Positions 35,986 through 47,571 of a DNA stretch of 64,000 nt are shown piece by piece; within the stretch, counting starts at the first letter, position 1; each line of letters opens with the position of its first letter. The position numbers and the translations under genes were made by a program. The DNA is from Nelumbo lutea (taxonomy: Eukaryota; Streptophyta; Magnoliopsida; Proteales; Nelumbonaceae): contig JAKGHH010000001.1 of assembly GCA_022828595.1 (NCBI GenBank), forward strand, positions 124,632,999 through 124,696,998. Direction: 5' to 3'. Under the pieces are notes generated by a model that ran no database searches, was not told the DNA's origin, and saw nothing but the letters and a program-made list of their open reading frames with translations.

Positions 35986-38167
35986 CTTGAGGGCTGGTAT
36001 TCTGCTCGTGGTTGTTGTGTGGTTTTTTGGACTGTTTTCAGCAGTGTCCTATGGCAAATTATGAATCAACTTCATCGGAGGTTATACCGACCCACAACAC
36101 AGTTGGTTCAGATCCTAGGAAGCAAAGAGTTATCGTCGGTTCATGAGGTATACTCCCTTGTTCAATCGGAAGAAAGTAGGCGGAGTGTGATAGTTACAAC
36201 TGAGGGGGAGCAACAAGTTGCTTTGGCTACAATGAATAATAACTCAACGGGGAAGAAAAGTGACACTAAGAAGACTAATGATAAAGAGAAGTTGTTATGT
36301 ACCCACTGTCGGCGTTCACGGCATACACGTGACACTTGTTGAGACATCCACGGGAAACCCAAGTGGGCAGTGAAGAATCAAGAACAAGGTCAAGGTCAAG
36401 GTCAGAAGAAGATGAACACAACATGGAATGCAACACATGTGGCAACCCAAGATACTCAAGTTGCCGGTAGTACCCGGGACCACCTTAATAATTTTGACCC
36501 CAAGGAAGATATAATTTATTCCTTCAGGTAATATGGCTTCTGCATTCCATGTCATTCCCATGGATTCCCCTTGGATCATTGACTCAGGGGCCTCCAACCA
36601 CATGACCGGTAAGCCGAACTTGTTTCAAACTTATAGCCTTTTGTCAAGAAGGGATAGAGTGAGACTTGCAGATGACTCTTTTTCCTCCATTGCAGGCCAA
36701 TGATCAATATCTCTTCCCCATGGCCTTAACCTAAATTGTGTATTGCATGTCCCTCAACTTCCTATAAATTTGCTCTCAATTAGTAGTATTACAAGTTCTT
36801 TAAACTATAGTGTAACCTTTTTTGCTAACTCATGTGTTTTTCAGGACCTAACATCTGGGAGGACAGTTGGTAGAGGGAGCCTAGTGGATGGTATTTACAT
36901 TAACGACAACAAAGCTAGTCTCTCGGTGTCATCCTCAGAGTCACATAGTCACTCAAATAAGAGTCAATTTTTTTTTTGTTTCTAGTTTTATTTAAGTCTA
37001 TGTTCAGTGTCAGAGTTCCAATATCAAACGTGTCAGTTGAGCAAACAATGTAGAACAACTTTTCACTCAAGTAATAAAAGATCAAATGTTCCTTTTCATG
37101 TTGTGTATTCTGATGTATGGGGGTCTACTAATGTAATCTCTAAGGGCGGATATAAGTACTTTATCACATTGATTGATGATTACTCTCGCTATACATAGGT
37201 AATTCCTATGCGTAGTAGAGACGAAGTTTCAAAGATTGTGAAAGACTTCCAGAGAATGGTATTTACGCAGTTCCATGTTGAAATACAAATCTTCCCATCC
37301 GACAATGCAAAAGAATACTTCCATGGGGAGCTCAATGAGTTATTTGTCTCCCACGGATCTATTCATAAGAGCTCATGCGCCAGAACACCACAACAAAATG
37401 GTGTTGCAGAGAGAAAAAACAAACACCTCCTTGAGGTGGCTCGTGGGATGATGCTACACATGAATATTCCAAAAAGTTTTGGGTGGATGCTATACTTGCA
37501 ACTGTTTATGTCATCAATCGCATGCCCTCCAAAGTGTTGAACTACATGGCCCCTCATCAGTTATTGTACCCTCAGTCTCATTTATTTTCCATTCCCATGA
37601 GAGTCTTTGGTTGTCGTGTCTTTGTCCATGATTTTTCTCCATCTCGAGGTAAGTTAGACCTTTGATCCATTCTTTGTATCTTTCTGGGGTATCCCTCCTC
37701 TCAAAAAGGGTATCGATGCTTTGATCCCGTTAGTCATAAGTTTTTTATGTCTATTGATGTGTCATTCTTTGAGTCTGGGCCATTATTCCCTACTTCTCCT
37801 TAGGGGAAGAGTAGTAGTGTGGAAGAGGAGAAGCAAGGTCAAGTATCTCTTCCTTCTATTCAGAACCTTGCTCCTTTTCGTGTCTTCCAACGCACACGCC
37901 ATAGAGATCAGCGATGTGATAGAGATGTAGAGCAGCTAAACACTGAGCAACTGACACTGTTAGACTTCTAGGAGGTAAGTCCACTCCCTAACCCTATTAC
38001 CCATTTAGACCTAAAGGGAGTCAGATCATGCACTACCAAACACCCAATTACCCATTTTGTCTCTTGTGATCACATTTCCCCCTCATACCAGGCTTTCCTA
38101 TCTGCATTTGATTGCATCCATGTTCCTAGAAATGTTGCAGAAGCCTTAAAATGCCCTGAATGGACAG

Positions 38168-38389
38168 ATGGAGATTAATGTTCTTCACAAAAATCAAACT
38201 TGGGAATTGGTGAATCTTCCAAAGGGGAAAGACCCCACAGGGTGTAAATGGGTGTTCACGATTAAACACAGGGCAGACGGAACAATTGAAAGGTACAAAG
38301 CAAGATTAGTAGCCAAAGGATACGCACAAATATACGGGGTTGACTATGATGAGAGGTGTGCAAGCTGCGAAAGTCTCTTTATGGCTTAA
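38168..38389 (+). pseudogene. Element C reverse transcriptase fragment with internal deletion
   Basis: The frame reads the start of copia RT ([41 protein letters not shown]), then switches within one codon to sequence that in another frame reads [19 protein letters not shown]. The segment normally between them (about 60 residues, holding the first catalytic Asp) has been deleted at about 38352. Confidence 0.8.
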
Positions 38390-38995
38390 AACAATCTCCC
38401 AGAGCCTGGTTCAGTAAGTTTCATATGGCAGTTCAGCAAATGGGCTTCAAACAATGTTAGTCTGATCATACACTTCTTGTGAAGAGATGTTAGGAATAGG
38501 TTGTTGTATTGATAGTGTATGTGGATGATATCATCATTACAGGAAGTTGGAGTTCAGAGATACAAAAATTGAAACAATTCCTTGCATCTAAATTTGAAGT
38601 GAAAGATCTTGGTCCCCTGAAGTATTTCCTTGGGATTGAAGTTGCCCGCCCAAAAAATGATATCTTTATCTCTTAAAGGAAATATACCCTTGATCTATTA
38701 TAGGACATAGGTAAATTAGGTGCAAGGCCAGCGGATACTCCCATGGATGTTGACCACAAGTTAGGTGATTGTGATGGTGAACCTCTGAAAGATGTGAAAC
38801 TGTTCCAAAGGTTAGTGGGAAAGCTAATTTATTTGTCCATGACCCGTCCAGACATTGTCTATTCCGTTGGGGTCGTAAGCCAGTTCATGCACTCTCCTAA
38901 AAAATCACACATGGAGGCAACAGGGAGAGTTTTTAGATACTTGGAAAAAATATCCCGGAACAGGTCTACTATTCAGTAAACACAATCACCTAAAG

Positions 38996-39475
38996 GTGGA
39001 AGTCTTTACAGATGCTGATTGGGCAGGTGTTGTGGATGACAGAAAGTCTGCAAGTGGGTATTGCACATTTGTGGTAGGAAATCTACTGACCTGGAAAAGC
39101 AAGAAACAAAGTGTGGTAGCAAGGTCAAGCGCTAAAGTTGAATATAGAGCTATGGCACATGGGGTGGCTGAAGTCCTTTGGCTAAAGAATCTTCTAGGGG
39201 AGCTTGGAGTTGTTGTTCATAGTCCTATGTCTCTTTACTGTGACAACAAGGCTGCAATAAACATTACTAGCAACCCTGTCCTACATGAGAGGACCAAGCA
39301 CATTGAGGTGGACAAACACTTCATAAGAGAAAAATTGGAAAAAAGAGAAATTTGCATCTCTTATGTCAACTCCAATGAACAAATTGTTGATGTCCTCACA
39401 AAAGAGCTTCCATACTCGCGGCACAATGAGTTATGTGACAAGCTGGGCATGATAGATATATTCAGCCCAACTTAA
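38996..39475 (+). pseudogene. Element C RNase H domain
   Basis: An intact 159-residue copia RNase H frame: [72 protein letters not shown] and EQIVDVLTKEL, ending DIFSPT. It is the best preserved part of the element and is followed directly by the polypurine tract. Confidence 0.88.
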
Positions 39476-39482
39476 AGGGGAG

Positions 39483-39690
39483 TGTAATAAGGCTTATTTA
39501 ATTGTTACTTTGTAGTTACTATTAGTAGGCTGACTTCTTAAGATACTGTCAGTTAGTTACTTTTCTTTTTTTCTTATTAGTTTGGTTCTAGGGTGTGCCA
39601 CCAGGGGCATACTTATAATTTTTATTCTTTTTACTAAGTTACAATCGTATCTCCCTCTCTCTCTCTCTCTCTCCATGAATGATTACAAAC
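39483..39690 (+). repeat. Element C 3' LTR
   Basis: It begins TGTAATAAGGCTTATTTAATTG after the purine tract AAAGGGGAG and runs through a (CT)n stretch near 39650-39673. The right end is not sharply defined because no second sense LTR is present. Confidence 0.65.
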
Positions 39691-39772
39691 CACAACATAA
39701 GCAAAACTGAACTAGGTATAGAATTTGTATTTGATTTTGATTTGCAATGCAACAATCAGACTATGAGTCTAA

Positions 39773-39886
39773 TCTCAGTTTGTAAAGAGTATAAATACAA
39801 ATATATACAGTACAATGCATACAAAATAATATAAAATATAAGGTTTACATTCTACATATTTGCATTTATTCTCCTTCCAAACTGAA
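39773..39886. mobile_element. Small MITE (CTCAGTTTG...AAATACAAAT family), copy 3
   Basis: The left end TCTCAGTTTGTAAAGAGTAT is inverted against the right end TTATTCTCCTTCCAAACTGA. The centre carries AAATACAAATATATACAGTAC and TTTACATTCTACATATTTGCA. Confidence 0.65.
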
Positions 39887-39889
39887 ATT

Positions 39890-40800
39890 CAAAGTAAAGA
39901 CCATAAATGCAGTGAAATAACTTATAGGGAATGCTCCTCCTCAGGCATGTCGTGCAAATTACCATCGAAAGAAGTTGAGTTGGGTTCGAATTTTACATCA
40001 CAGTTACTTAGCCCAGCCCAAATTGTGCTCTGGTGACTAAGGTGGTGTTCACTGTTCGGTAGTGTAAAAGTATAGTGAATGGACCATTTTTAGTCGCACT
40101 CCATGATGGAAATAGGCGTTTGGTTAACTGCGAATCATTTGCATCCACACTATACTGTGGTTGCAAACTGAATAGATATATCACAATATGTCACCCATTT
40201 ATCATGGTTTGGACGATTGATTTTTATAACAAAAAATTGTTTGAATATTATACCCTCTAACTTTTTAATTGTACAACCCATGGTTCTCATATTTTTATTA
40301 TTAAGTAATTTTACTCTTTTTGTGTGTTTGGTGGGGGAAGGGGTGGGTAAAAAGGAGGACACAATACTCGAGACCCACAAACCCACAAATATGGTGGTGG
40401 TTGCGTGGACTATGCATGGAGCTTCTCTTCAAAGGTGGCAGCACTGATCAGCAGAACCACCCTGACGACATGGAAGAAGATATGGGATAAAACTTAAAAC
40501 TTAACCAAGGAGTGAAGGCTGGCCATTTTTGGGTTAACAATTAATTGATGAAGTATTCGTGAATTGAGTAATCAGCTCAAAATGGTATGTACAAGATCAG
40601 GAATCCGATGAAAATACTGGAGATAGCTAGTTCACAACTTCACACCACAGGTGATACCAATTTCCAATTGAGAAGTGCAAGGGCATTCTCACACCACATT
40701 CCTTATCGAGTACCAACCTGTGCGACCTGGAAAATTTTCCTCTCCAAACTCAATCTTATATATGGAGTCACATAAACCAGAAATTTCTAAACGTAGAAAA
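39890..40800. other. Intergenic spacer before the tubulin 3' end
   Basis: No gene recognised. Short frames at 40075-40447 overlap on both strands and look like chance. Confidence 0.45.
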
Positions 40801-40810
40801 ACGACAATTC

Positions 40811-40816
40811 TTTATT
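40811..40816 (-). terminator. Poly(A) signal of the beta-tubulin gene
   Basis: TTTATT on the plus strand is AATAAA on the minus strand, about 107 bases past the tubulin stop codon at 40923-40925. Confidence 0.6.
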
Positions 40817-40922
40817 CACATGCTTGAATTAAAACCCAATGGCTATGACTTCGCGGCAAACAGGGAAAGTGTAACGTTAGCAGTTGTTTTCTCCTTTGAA
40901 TTTGGCAAGTGGTCGGCACGCT

Positions 40923-43900
40923 TCAGCCCTCGTAGTTCTCTTCTTCCTCATATTCGCCTTCTTCGTCATCTTCAATGGTGGCATCCTGGTATTGCTGGTA
41001 TTCCGAAACCAAGTCGTTCATGTTGCTCTCAGCCTCTGTGAACTCCATCTCGTCCATCCCCTCTCCTGTGTACCAGTGCAAAAAGGCCTTTCGACGGAAC
41101 ATCGCTGTGAACTGCTCGCTCACCCTCCTGAACATCTCTTGAATCGATGTCGAGTTTCCTACGAATGTTGATGCCATTTTCATACCGGTAGGAGGGATGT
41201 CACAAACGCTCGACTTAACATTGTTGGGTATCCACTCAACAAAATACGACGAATTCTTGTTCTGCACGTTAATCATCTGTTCGTCTACCTCCTTGGTGCT
41301 CATCTTCCCCCTGAACATGGCCGAGGCAGTCAGGTAGCGACCATGGCGAGGGTCTGCGGCACACATCATGTTCTTTGCATCCCACATCTGCTGCGTCAGC
41401 TCCGGCACGGTGAGAGATATGTACTGCTGGGATCCACGAGAGGTCAGTGGGGCAAAGCCCACCATGAAGAAGTGGAGGCGAGTGAATGGAATAAGGTTCA
41501 CCGCCAGTTTCCGCAGATCTGAGTTCAACTGGCCCGGGAACCTCAAGCAGCAAGTCACCCCACTCATAGTTGCAGAAATCAAGTGGTTCAGGTCGCCGAC
41601 TAATACGAAATCCCACAGTCAAAAAATCCATGTTTATGCGTAATACTGTTAATATCAGTAGTTAAGCCAGTTGTTCTGTTAACAGAATACTCACAGCTCG
41701 GATTAGTAAGCTTTAAGGTCCTGAAGCAGATGTCATACAGTGCTTCGTTATCAAGGACCATGCATTCATCCGCATTCTCCACCAGTTGGTGAACCGACAG
41801 CGTAGCATTGTAGGGTTCTACGACTGTGTCGGAGACTTTTGGAGAGGGAAAGACTGAAAATGTAAGCATCATCCTGTCCGGGTACTCCTCCCTCATTTTC
41901 GAAATTAACAGAGTTCCCATCCCGGAACCTGTGCCACCTCCGAGAGAGTGGCATACCTGAAAACCTGCCGAAAGAAAAAGAGAGCATTAAAAAAATGTCA
42001 GATTTTACCATGCACCAAGAAATGGCCCCGAAGCGCAAGGAATCGCATCAAGCAAGATAGATAAATGATCATGGCTCAAGGTTCTAATCGACGAAGAGTC
42101 CTTTGCACACTGTTCCATCACCAAACCCCCAGTAGAACTCTGTAATTTTCATCTTACTCGGGTCCTGTGCAGGTATCTACAGACGTGGGGACAAGACAGA
42201 AGTCACAGAACCACGCCTCTTCAGGCAAAGTTGGGCCCTGTGGATTTCAAAGACACGGTGCAATTTCCTATTTTCTTGCTTCAGCCAATTTGCAAAGGAA
42301 AAAGCAATATTGGTGGTTGTTGGAACCAGACAAAAAGGAACCCATCTTCAAAGGTTTTACAAATGAAAGAGTTGGCCCCACCACAAATAGGAACCCATCT
42401 TCAAAGGCTTAAAAAGAATGATCACAGAGAATTTTTCGACAGGTAAAATTTGAGCTTTGGACTTGGTTGGTCTCTGGGAACCTTCTGATCACAGACAAAC
42501 AGATTCCTGAATTCTCTGAAAAAGGACGAATTTTACTACAGGGAGTCAGGGAGACACCATTTTCTATAACTCAAAATTTTACCTCAGAAGTTAGTATTAG
42601 ATTACTTATAAGTTGAACAAGGTGTCGCTTGAACAAGCGTGGTTGAACACCTGAACACTACTGCTGTGACTTACGCTATCCTTGTGAAAAGACATTAGAC
42701 ATGGAGCAAAACATGACAAAAAGGAAAGTGTATACATTATTGGATGCATTGAATCCTCTATTGTAATTTGTTCTTATATGGTCTCAACATTCAAAACAGG
42801 GTAAAATTAAAAGAGCAAGTTATACTGGATCGGAATAAGAATACGGAGGAAAACATGTTATCTCTTTGAGAAAGAAATTTCCACTACAGACTTTTAAGTG
42901 CTCTTTTGAAAAATCAAGAATTAGAAAAGCATTGAAGTCACATTACAAACTGAAGATCACAAAGTTACAGGGAGTCGGAAAGAAGTTCCGAGATGTGAAA
43001 TTTAATCAAAATAATACATTAGATAGAAGCACGACATCACTATTAGGATTTTACCGCTTTGATAGGATTTTTTTTTTTTTTTTTGATGAAGCGCATAGTT
43101 AGGATTAGCAAAGCAAATCTCACGCATAACGATCAAAAGTTCAAAAGAAAGGAAATAAATTAGCATATCATTGTTCCAAATATAAACGTTTTAATAAAGC
43201 AAGAACCCTTGGACCAAAGCCTGGCTCTGAAGACCTCTATATACAGAGAAATGTATCTGACTATGTAATTCTCAATATTAAGAAAAAATAAATAAAACAC
43301 GGAATGACACTCTCTGGCTTACGAAAAAAAAATCAGCGGATAACGAAAGAAACACCTTCGAGTTCAATTGCATACAATTTCTAGAACATTGATACTATAA
43401 ATTAGTTCGGCATGATTCATAGATCTGGACATTTCGATTTCAACTGAGTTGATCAGCACAAATGTAATAGATTCCAAATTCCACTACTCCAAATAACCGA
43501 TGAGATCCTCCTTACGACAATAGAAGTGGATGGCATCAAGAAACATGATCACTTCGATTCGGACTATAAATTATACGACGAAGATGGAAACCAAACAGAA
43601 GCGGATCGGTAACACAGAATTTGTAAAGACAAAGTGAAAAGTGCAAAGCGATTTACCTTGCAAACAATCACAGTTCTCTGCCTCCTTGCGAACAACGTCA
43701 AGAACGGAATCGATCAACTCGGCACCTTCGGTGTAGTGACCTTTAGCCCAGTTGTTGCCGGCACCGGACTGTCCGAAAACGAAATTATCAGGTCGGAAGA
43801 TCTCACCGTAGGGTGCGGATCGGATGCTGTCCATGGTCCCGGGCTCGAGATCCATAAGAACAGCTCTGGGAACATATCGTCCTTCGGAGGCTTCATTGAA

Positions 43901-44053
43901 ATAGACATTGATCCTCTCGAGTTGAAGATCGGAAGATTCGCCTTTGTATTTTCCCGTCTGGTCGACGCCATGCTCGCCACAGATGACTTCCCAAAACTTG
44001 GCTCCGATCTGGTTTCCACATTGTCCTCCTTGAACGTGAAGGATTTCCCTCAT
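40923..44053 (-). CDS. TUBB: Beta-tubulin
   Basis: Beta-tubulin is the GTP-hydrolysing half of the microtubule dimer. Three exons, read downward: 44053-43657, 41964-41695 and 41599-40923. Donors GTAAAT and GTGAGT and acceptors GGCAG and ATTAG join in frame (phases 1 and 1) to give 447 residues, the normal length. Seen: the MREI N-terminal motif that in this family mediates autoregulated mRNA decay, [34 protein letters not shown], the phosphate-binding [43 protein letters not shown] and an acidic tail ending [13 protein letters not shown]. Two positions differ from the plant form I would expect: PFTRLHFF (usually PFPRLHFF) and [10 protein letters not shown] (usually R after Y). No frame damage; probably functional. 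Confidence 0.97.
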
Positions 44054-44133
44054 TCTATTGGTAAAGGTTTGTTACCTATGGATCTACGGGGTGGTGTGTG
44101 TGTCGGGAGAAAAACCAATTGAAGAAGAAGGAA

Positions 44134-44143
44134 CTATAAATAG
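44134..44143 (-). promoter_or_regulatory. TATA box of the beta-tubulin gene
   Basis: CTATAAATAG (CTATTTATAG on the minus strand) lies about 80 bases before the ATG at 44053, giving a leader of roughly 50 bases. Upstream, CCAAT/ATTGG strings occur near 44205-44240. Confidence 0.7.
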
Positions 44144-44349
44144 GCGATGGAGAGAGGGAACGAGTGGGGGAGGAACGATAGAGCGTGGGAAATGTTATTG
44201 TCTTATTGGTTTGCATTGGAATTGGAATTTGGAAGCCAATAGCCATACTCTGGGAAAGCGGGGGATGTTGATGGGGTTGGGCTACCCAGTTTTGGGAGAC
44301 CAACCATTGTCCTACTCCTACAGGAGTGAACCCCACCCACGTCTCTGCA

Positions 44350-44700
44350 TGAATTTCTTCATGTCATGTCCACCAAAATGAGGGCAGGGATTTGCTACCA
44401 ACACATGACATTCCCAACAGTGTCCCTACACCCACCGCAGTCTGCAGCTGTACATTTAGGAACATCTCTCCACTTGAGAAACAGATCTCCCGAATTCATT
44501 ATGAATCCGGATCACCTGCCAATAAAAACCCCAATCAAACCATTCCAACATGATCGTATCTAATATGTTTATAAGAAAAAGCATTTCAAAAATGATTAAT
44601 TACTCCACTTTCAAATATTAGTTTTAGGATAAGAAGACTGCAATCCACTTCAGCAATCTGAATTGGCACCCTAGGGGTGGACTGAACTATAAAAACCCCA
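44350..44700. other. Beta-tubulin distal promoter and spacer
   Basis: No gene recognised; it probably includes promoter DNA for the minus-strand tubulin gene. Confidence 0.35.
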
Positions 44701-45990
44701 TTTGTTTTATTAGACATTGTTTACCCAGGCTGAAAAAATGATTAGTTAATTACACCTTAGAAAAAAGTTCTTACTCTAAGCATATGGCTATTTAAAATTT
44801 TAAATTTACAAAAGAAAAGTTCACTCTAAGATAATAAAAAAAATTTCCACTAAGTATATGTTTGGCAACAATGATGCAGTTGAAACCAGTGTTGTTGATG
44901 TATGGTTTTGAGCACTCTTTTCTCAGAAAATGATGCCTTTTTTTTGTTTAGAATCGTTGTTGTTAGGTAGGATGTTTCTTGGAGCAATAGCAATTTTTTT
45001 TTTTTTTATCAATGCTCTAGGAAACATTTTCTACACTTCTACCCATTATCCACTGCCACATCATTGCCCTGTTGGCAGCAATGAGCTACAGCTCCAGGAA
45101 ACACCAAATTCGGCCATGCCTTCCCGATTTCCAAGGTGTGGCTTGGAGCACCATTTTCAATGGAAAAGCAGTTCCAAACATATGGCTATTTTTTGCTGCA
45201 ACTTTTTTGTCCTACATGGCGTTGATGTGGCACCATTTTCTGGAGCAACAACAATGGTTCCAGAGAGACGCTGAAGGATATAGTGATATAGAGCCATATC
45301 AATCTTTTTAATTCAATTTCTTAATTTAAATAAAAGAATTACTATAAAGATTTTTAAGTTACGAATTAAACCTGATTTAATTATTCAAATTAAATAAGAA
45401 GTTCAAGTTAGATACAATTATGAGATAAATAGTGAATATCAAATAAAACAATACTATTAAAAAGATAGAAAAACAAAAGTATATATAGTGTAGTTTCCCT
45501 TTTATTTATATGGGGTCATTCTCTAATATATATTAAAATAAAGCCCTTAAATTAGAGGGCTTAAGTTCAAGAAAGGTCATCTCAAAATGGTTAACTTCAC
45601 TTTCAATATAAGATATCTTACTCAGGCATGTATCTACCCACTTTTAGAAAAAGTGAGTAATTAACTCTACTCTCGGGAAAAACACCAACTCTAAACACAT
45701 GGCTATTTTCAAAAAAAGAAATAAAATTACCACTCCAAGCTAATTTTAGATATATCGCTACCTATAAAAAAAGTATCCACTCCAAAAAAGTTGTGGGATT
45801 CATTAATCTTTGTGATTTAATTTCTTAATTTAAAGAAAGTAGTCACTATAAACAGTTTTAAATTACAAATTAAACCTGATTTAAGCATTTAAATCAAATA
45901 AAAAAATCAAATTAGATATAATTATCAAATAAATAGTGAATTTCATATAAAATGATACTTTCAAAAAGGTATATTAATTGCCTCGTACTT
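44700..45990. repeat. Diverged tandem duplication, AT-rich
   Basis: CATATGGCTATTT-type and AATTTCTTAATTTAAA-type landmarks recur in order: ACTCTAAGCATATGGCTATTTA at 44772 and ACTCTAAACACATGGCTATTTT at 45690; TTCTTAATTTAAATAAAAGAATTACTATAA at 45319 and TTCTTAATTTAAAGAAAGTAGTCACTATAA at 45822, each followed by ACCTGATTTAA and AAATAGTGAAT. The first copy has about 400 extra bases (44870-45300) with frames at 44930-45274 and 45072-45311 that I do not recognise. Confidence 0.6.
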
Positions 45991-46018
45991 AGTATAGGAC
46001 CATGTCTAAAGACAAATT

Positions 46019-46205
46019 GAGATCTATTCCTTACAGAGCACGCCTCACACCGACCTCACAGCTACATCCCACCTTGTATTGGGAACATCTCCCCATGAAT
46101 AATAAATACAAGCATGGAAGATGTTTCCAATGTGCAACCAAGACAGGTTGTGAGGTCAGAGTGAGGGGGCACTCTGTAAAGAGCAGATCCGGACTCATTT
46201 CTAGT
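46019..46205. mobile_element. Palindromic MITE (GGGAACATCTCC family), copy near 46.1 kb
   Basis: The left arm GATCTATTCCTTACAGAGCACGCC and the right arm (reverse complement GATCTGCTCTTTACAGAGTGCCCC) are inverted. The centre holds TTGGGAACATCTCCCC, GAATAATAAATACAAG and GGAAGATGTTTCCAA. The same centre occurs in the PRP intron copy. Confidence 0.7.
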
Positions 46206-46805
46206 GTATGATCAGCATATACTTTGTTTGATTGTATGAACACATCAACCCAACCTTATTATTTGTAAGTTATTGGTTTATTAAGGTTCCGTTTAGCAAG
46301 TTTTTTTGAGAAGATCTTTTCGTAGCTCTGACAGTCAATAATCGCATTGAGCTTTTGATATAAGATCTAGGCAGTCCAAAGACCGTTTGGCAGACACGCA
46401 TTTTCTGTGCATTGTTTCGAATCTTTAGGTGCGAGATTAAAACGCGAAAAATGCGGGAAGCTTCATTTAGAGCTTCCCGAAATCAGCCCACAATGAGCTT
46501 CCCACGTCTTTTCGACGCCCCTTCTTTTGACCACAAGATCTTCTGCGTGTCAAACTGGAATGGACTGATTTTAGGTATTTCCAACTTATAAGCAGCCAAA
46601 AGACGGGCAGAAAAATGCGTCAAACAGGGCCTAAATATTTGTATCATTCCCACTATTAATGTCTTATATGTGGTATCTAATACTCTGATGTGGGTCGCAG
46701 CAGATGTGGACTCGTCTATCAATCACCCTAGCTTGTAGTAATTTACCTACTTGTAGGGGCTGCGTTAGTAGTAGTAATTGGATTTCTACGACGCTTTACC
46801 AGACA

Positions 46806-46960
46806 AAAGAACGCACCCCATACGCCCATCCCAACCATGCATTGGGAACATACGCCCATCCCAACCATGCATTGGGAACATCTCCCATGATTAGGGGTGC
46901 GCTCTTGGGATGTGATGTGGGCGAGTGTGGGGTGCAAGTGCACTCTGCGTGGTAACTTAT
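46806..46960. mobile_element. Palindromic MITE (GGGAACATCTCC family), copy near 46.9 kb
   Basis: CGCACCCCATACGCCCATCCCA at the left is inverted against TGGGATGTGATGTGGGCGAGTGTGGGGTGC at the right, with ATTGGGAACATCTCCC in the centre. It contains a perfect 30-bp tandem duplication at 46821-46880 beginning TACGCCCATCCCAACC. Confidence 0.65.
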
Positions 46961-47274
46961 CCAATTCGATCATTTTCTAGGAAAATAAGAGATAATATTT
47001 TTTGGCAGATCCAAATACAAACTTTATTGCTATTGATTGATCTTCATCCTGTGTGCGTGTGTGCGTTTGAGAAAGCGTGTATGTTGTGGACCCTATGGGG
47101 TTGTTTGTGTGAATGTGGGACTTTATGATATGGGAATAAACTTTAACCTCACAGCTCCCAGTGTATTGGCATGTTTTCTCATTAACATCAGGTCCTACCA
47201 AGTTTTTCTGACGCCTCAGGTAAATGAGATCGGATTTCCTCCACATATCCATCTCAAAGGAGTTCAAATCAGTC

Positions 47275-47455
47275 TCCCACAAGATTGCCCCTCACAACAT
47301 CCCCCAACACATCCTCACCGTGTATTGAGACCATCTCTCGATGATGACATCATCATGTCTGAGATTATCATTGGGAGATGTTCCCAATACACTGCAAGGA
47401 TGTGCTGTGGGACATTGTGGGGGGCTGATTTGGTCTCATCTCAAAGCACATTGCA
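47275..47455. mobile_element. Palindromic MITE (GGGAACATCTCC family), copy near 47.4 kb
   Basis: The left arm CCCCTCACAACATCCCCCAACACATCC pairs with the right arm GGATGTGCTGTGGGACATTGTGGGG. The centre holds GTGTATTGAGACCATCTCTC and its partner GGGAGATGTTCCCAATACAC. Confidence 0.65.
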
Positions 47456-47571
47456 ACCATAAATCAGAAATATCTCCTATACTTGCATGTTTCATTCAGA
47501 TGTTCCTGATGAATAGCTCTGGATCAAGTTCTACAGAGCCACTTGTATGCATTTGGAAGGTATGCCTATTT

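Larger units (their letters stand above)
35990..39700 (+). mobile_element. Degenerate Ty1/copia element C
   Basis: Plus-strand order: end of Gag with CCHC knuckle CTHCRRSRHTRDTC (about 36300), protease WIIDSGASNHMTG (36568), pre-integrase remnant, integrase ([52 protein letters not shown]), reverse transcriptase pieces ([30 protein letters not shown]), RNase H (EVFTDADWAGVVDDRKSASGY to DIFSPT, stop at 39473-39475). A polypurine tract (AAAGGGGAG) and 3' LTR (from about 39483) follow. Stops and frameshifts are frequent. No sense 5' LTR or Gag start was found, so it is 5'-truncated. Confidence 0.88.

Noticed and set aside
44930..45311. Frames of 114 and 79 residues next to the tubulin promoter
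   Set aside because: Hydrophobic start comes from a T-run; the two frames overlap; no motif recognised.
45572..47462. Cys-rich short frames near 47.0-47.5 kb as secreted peptides
   Set aside because: They lie in palindromic MITE sequence and lack a signal peptide.
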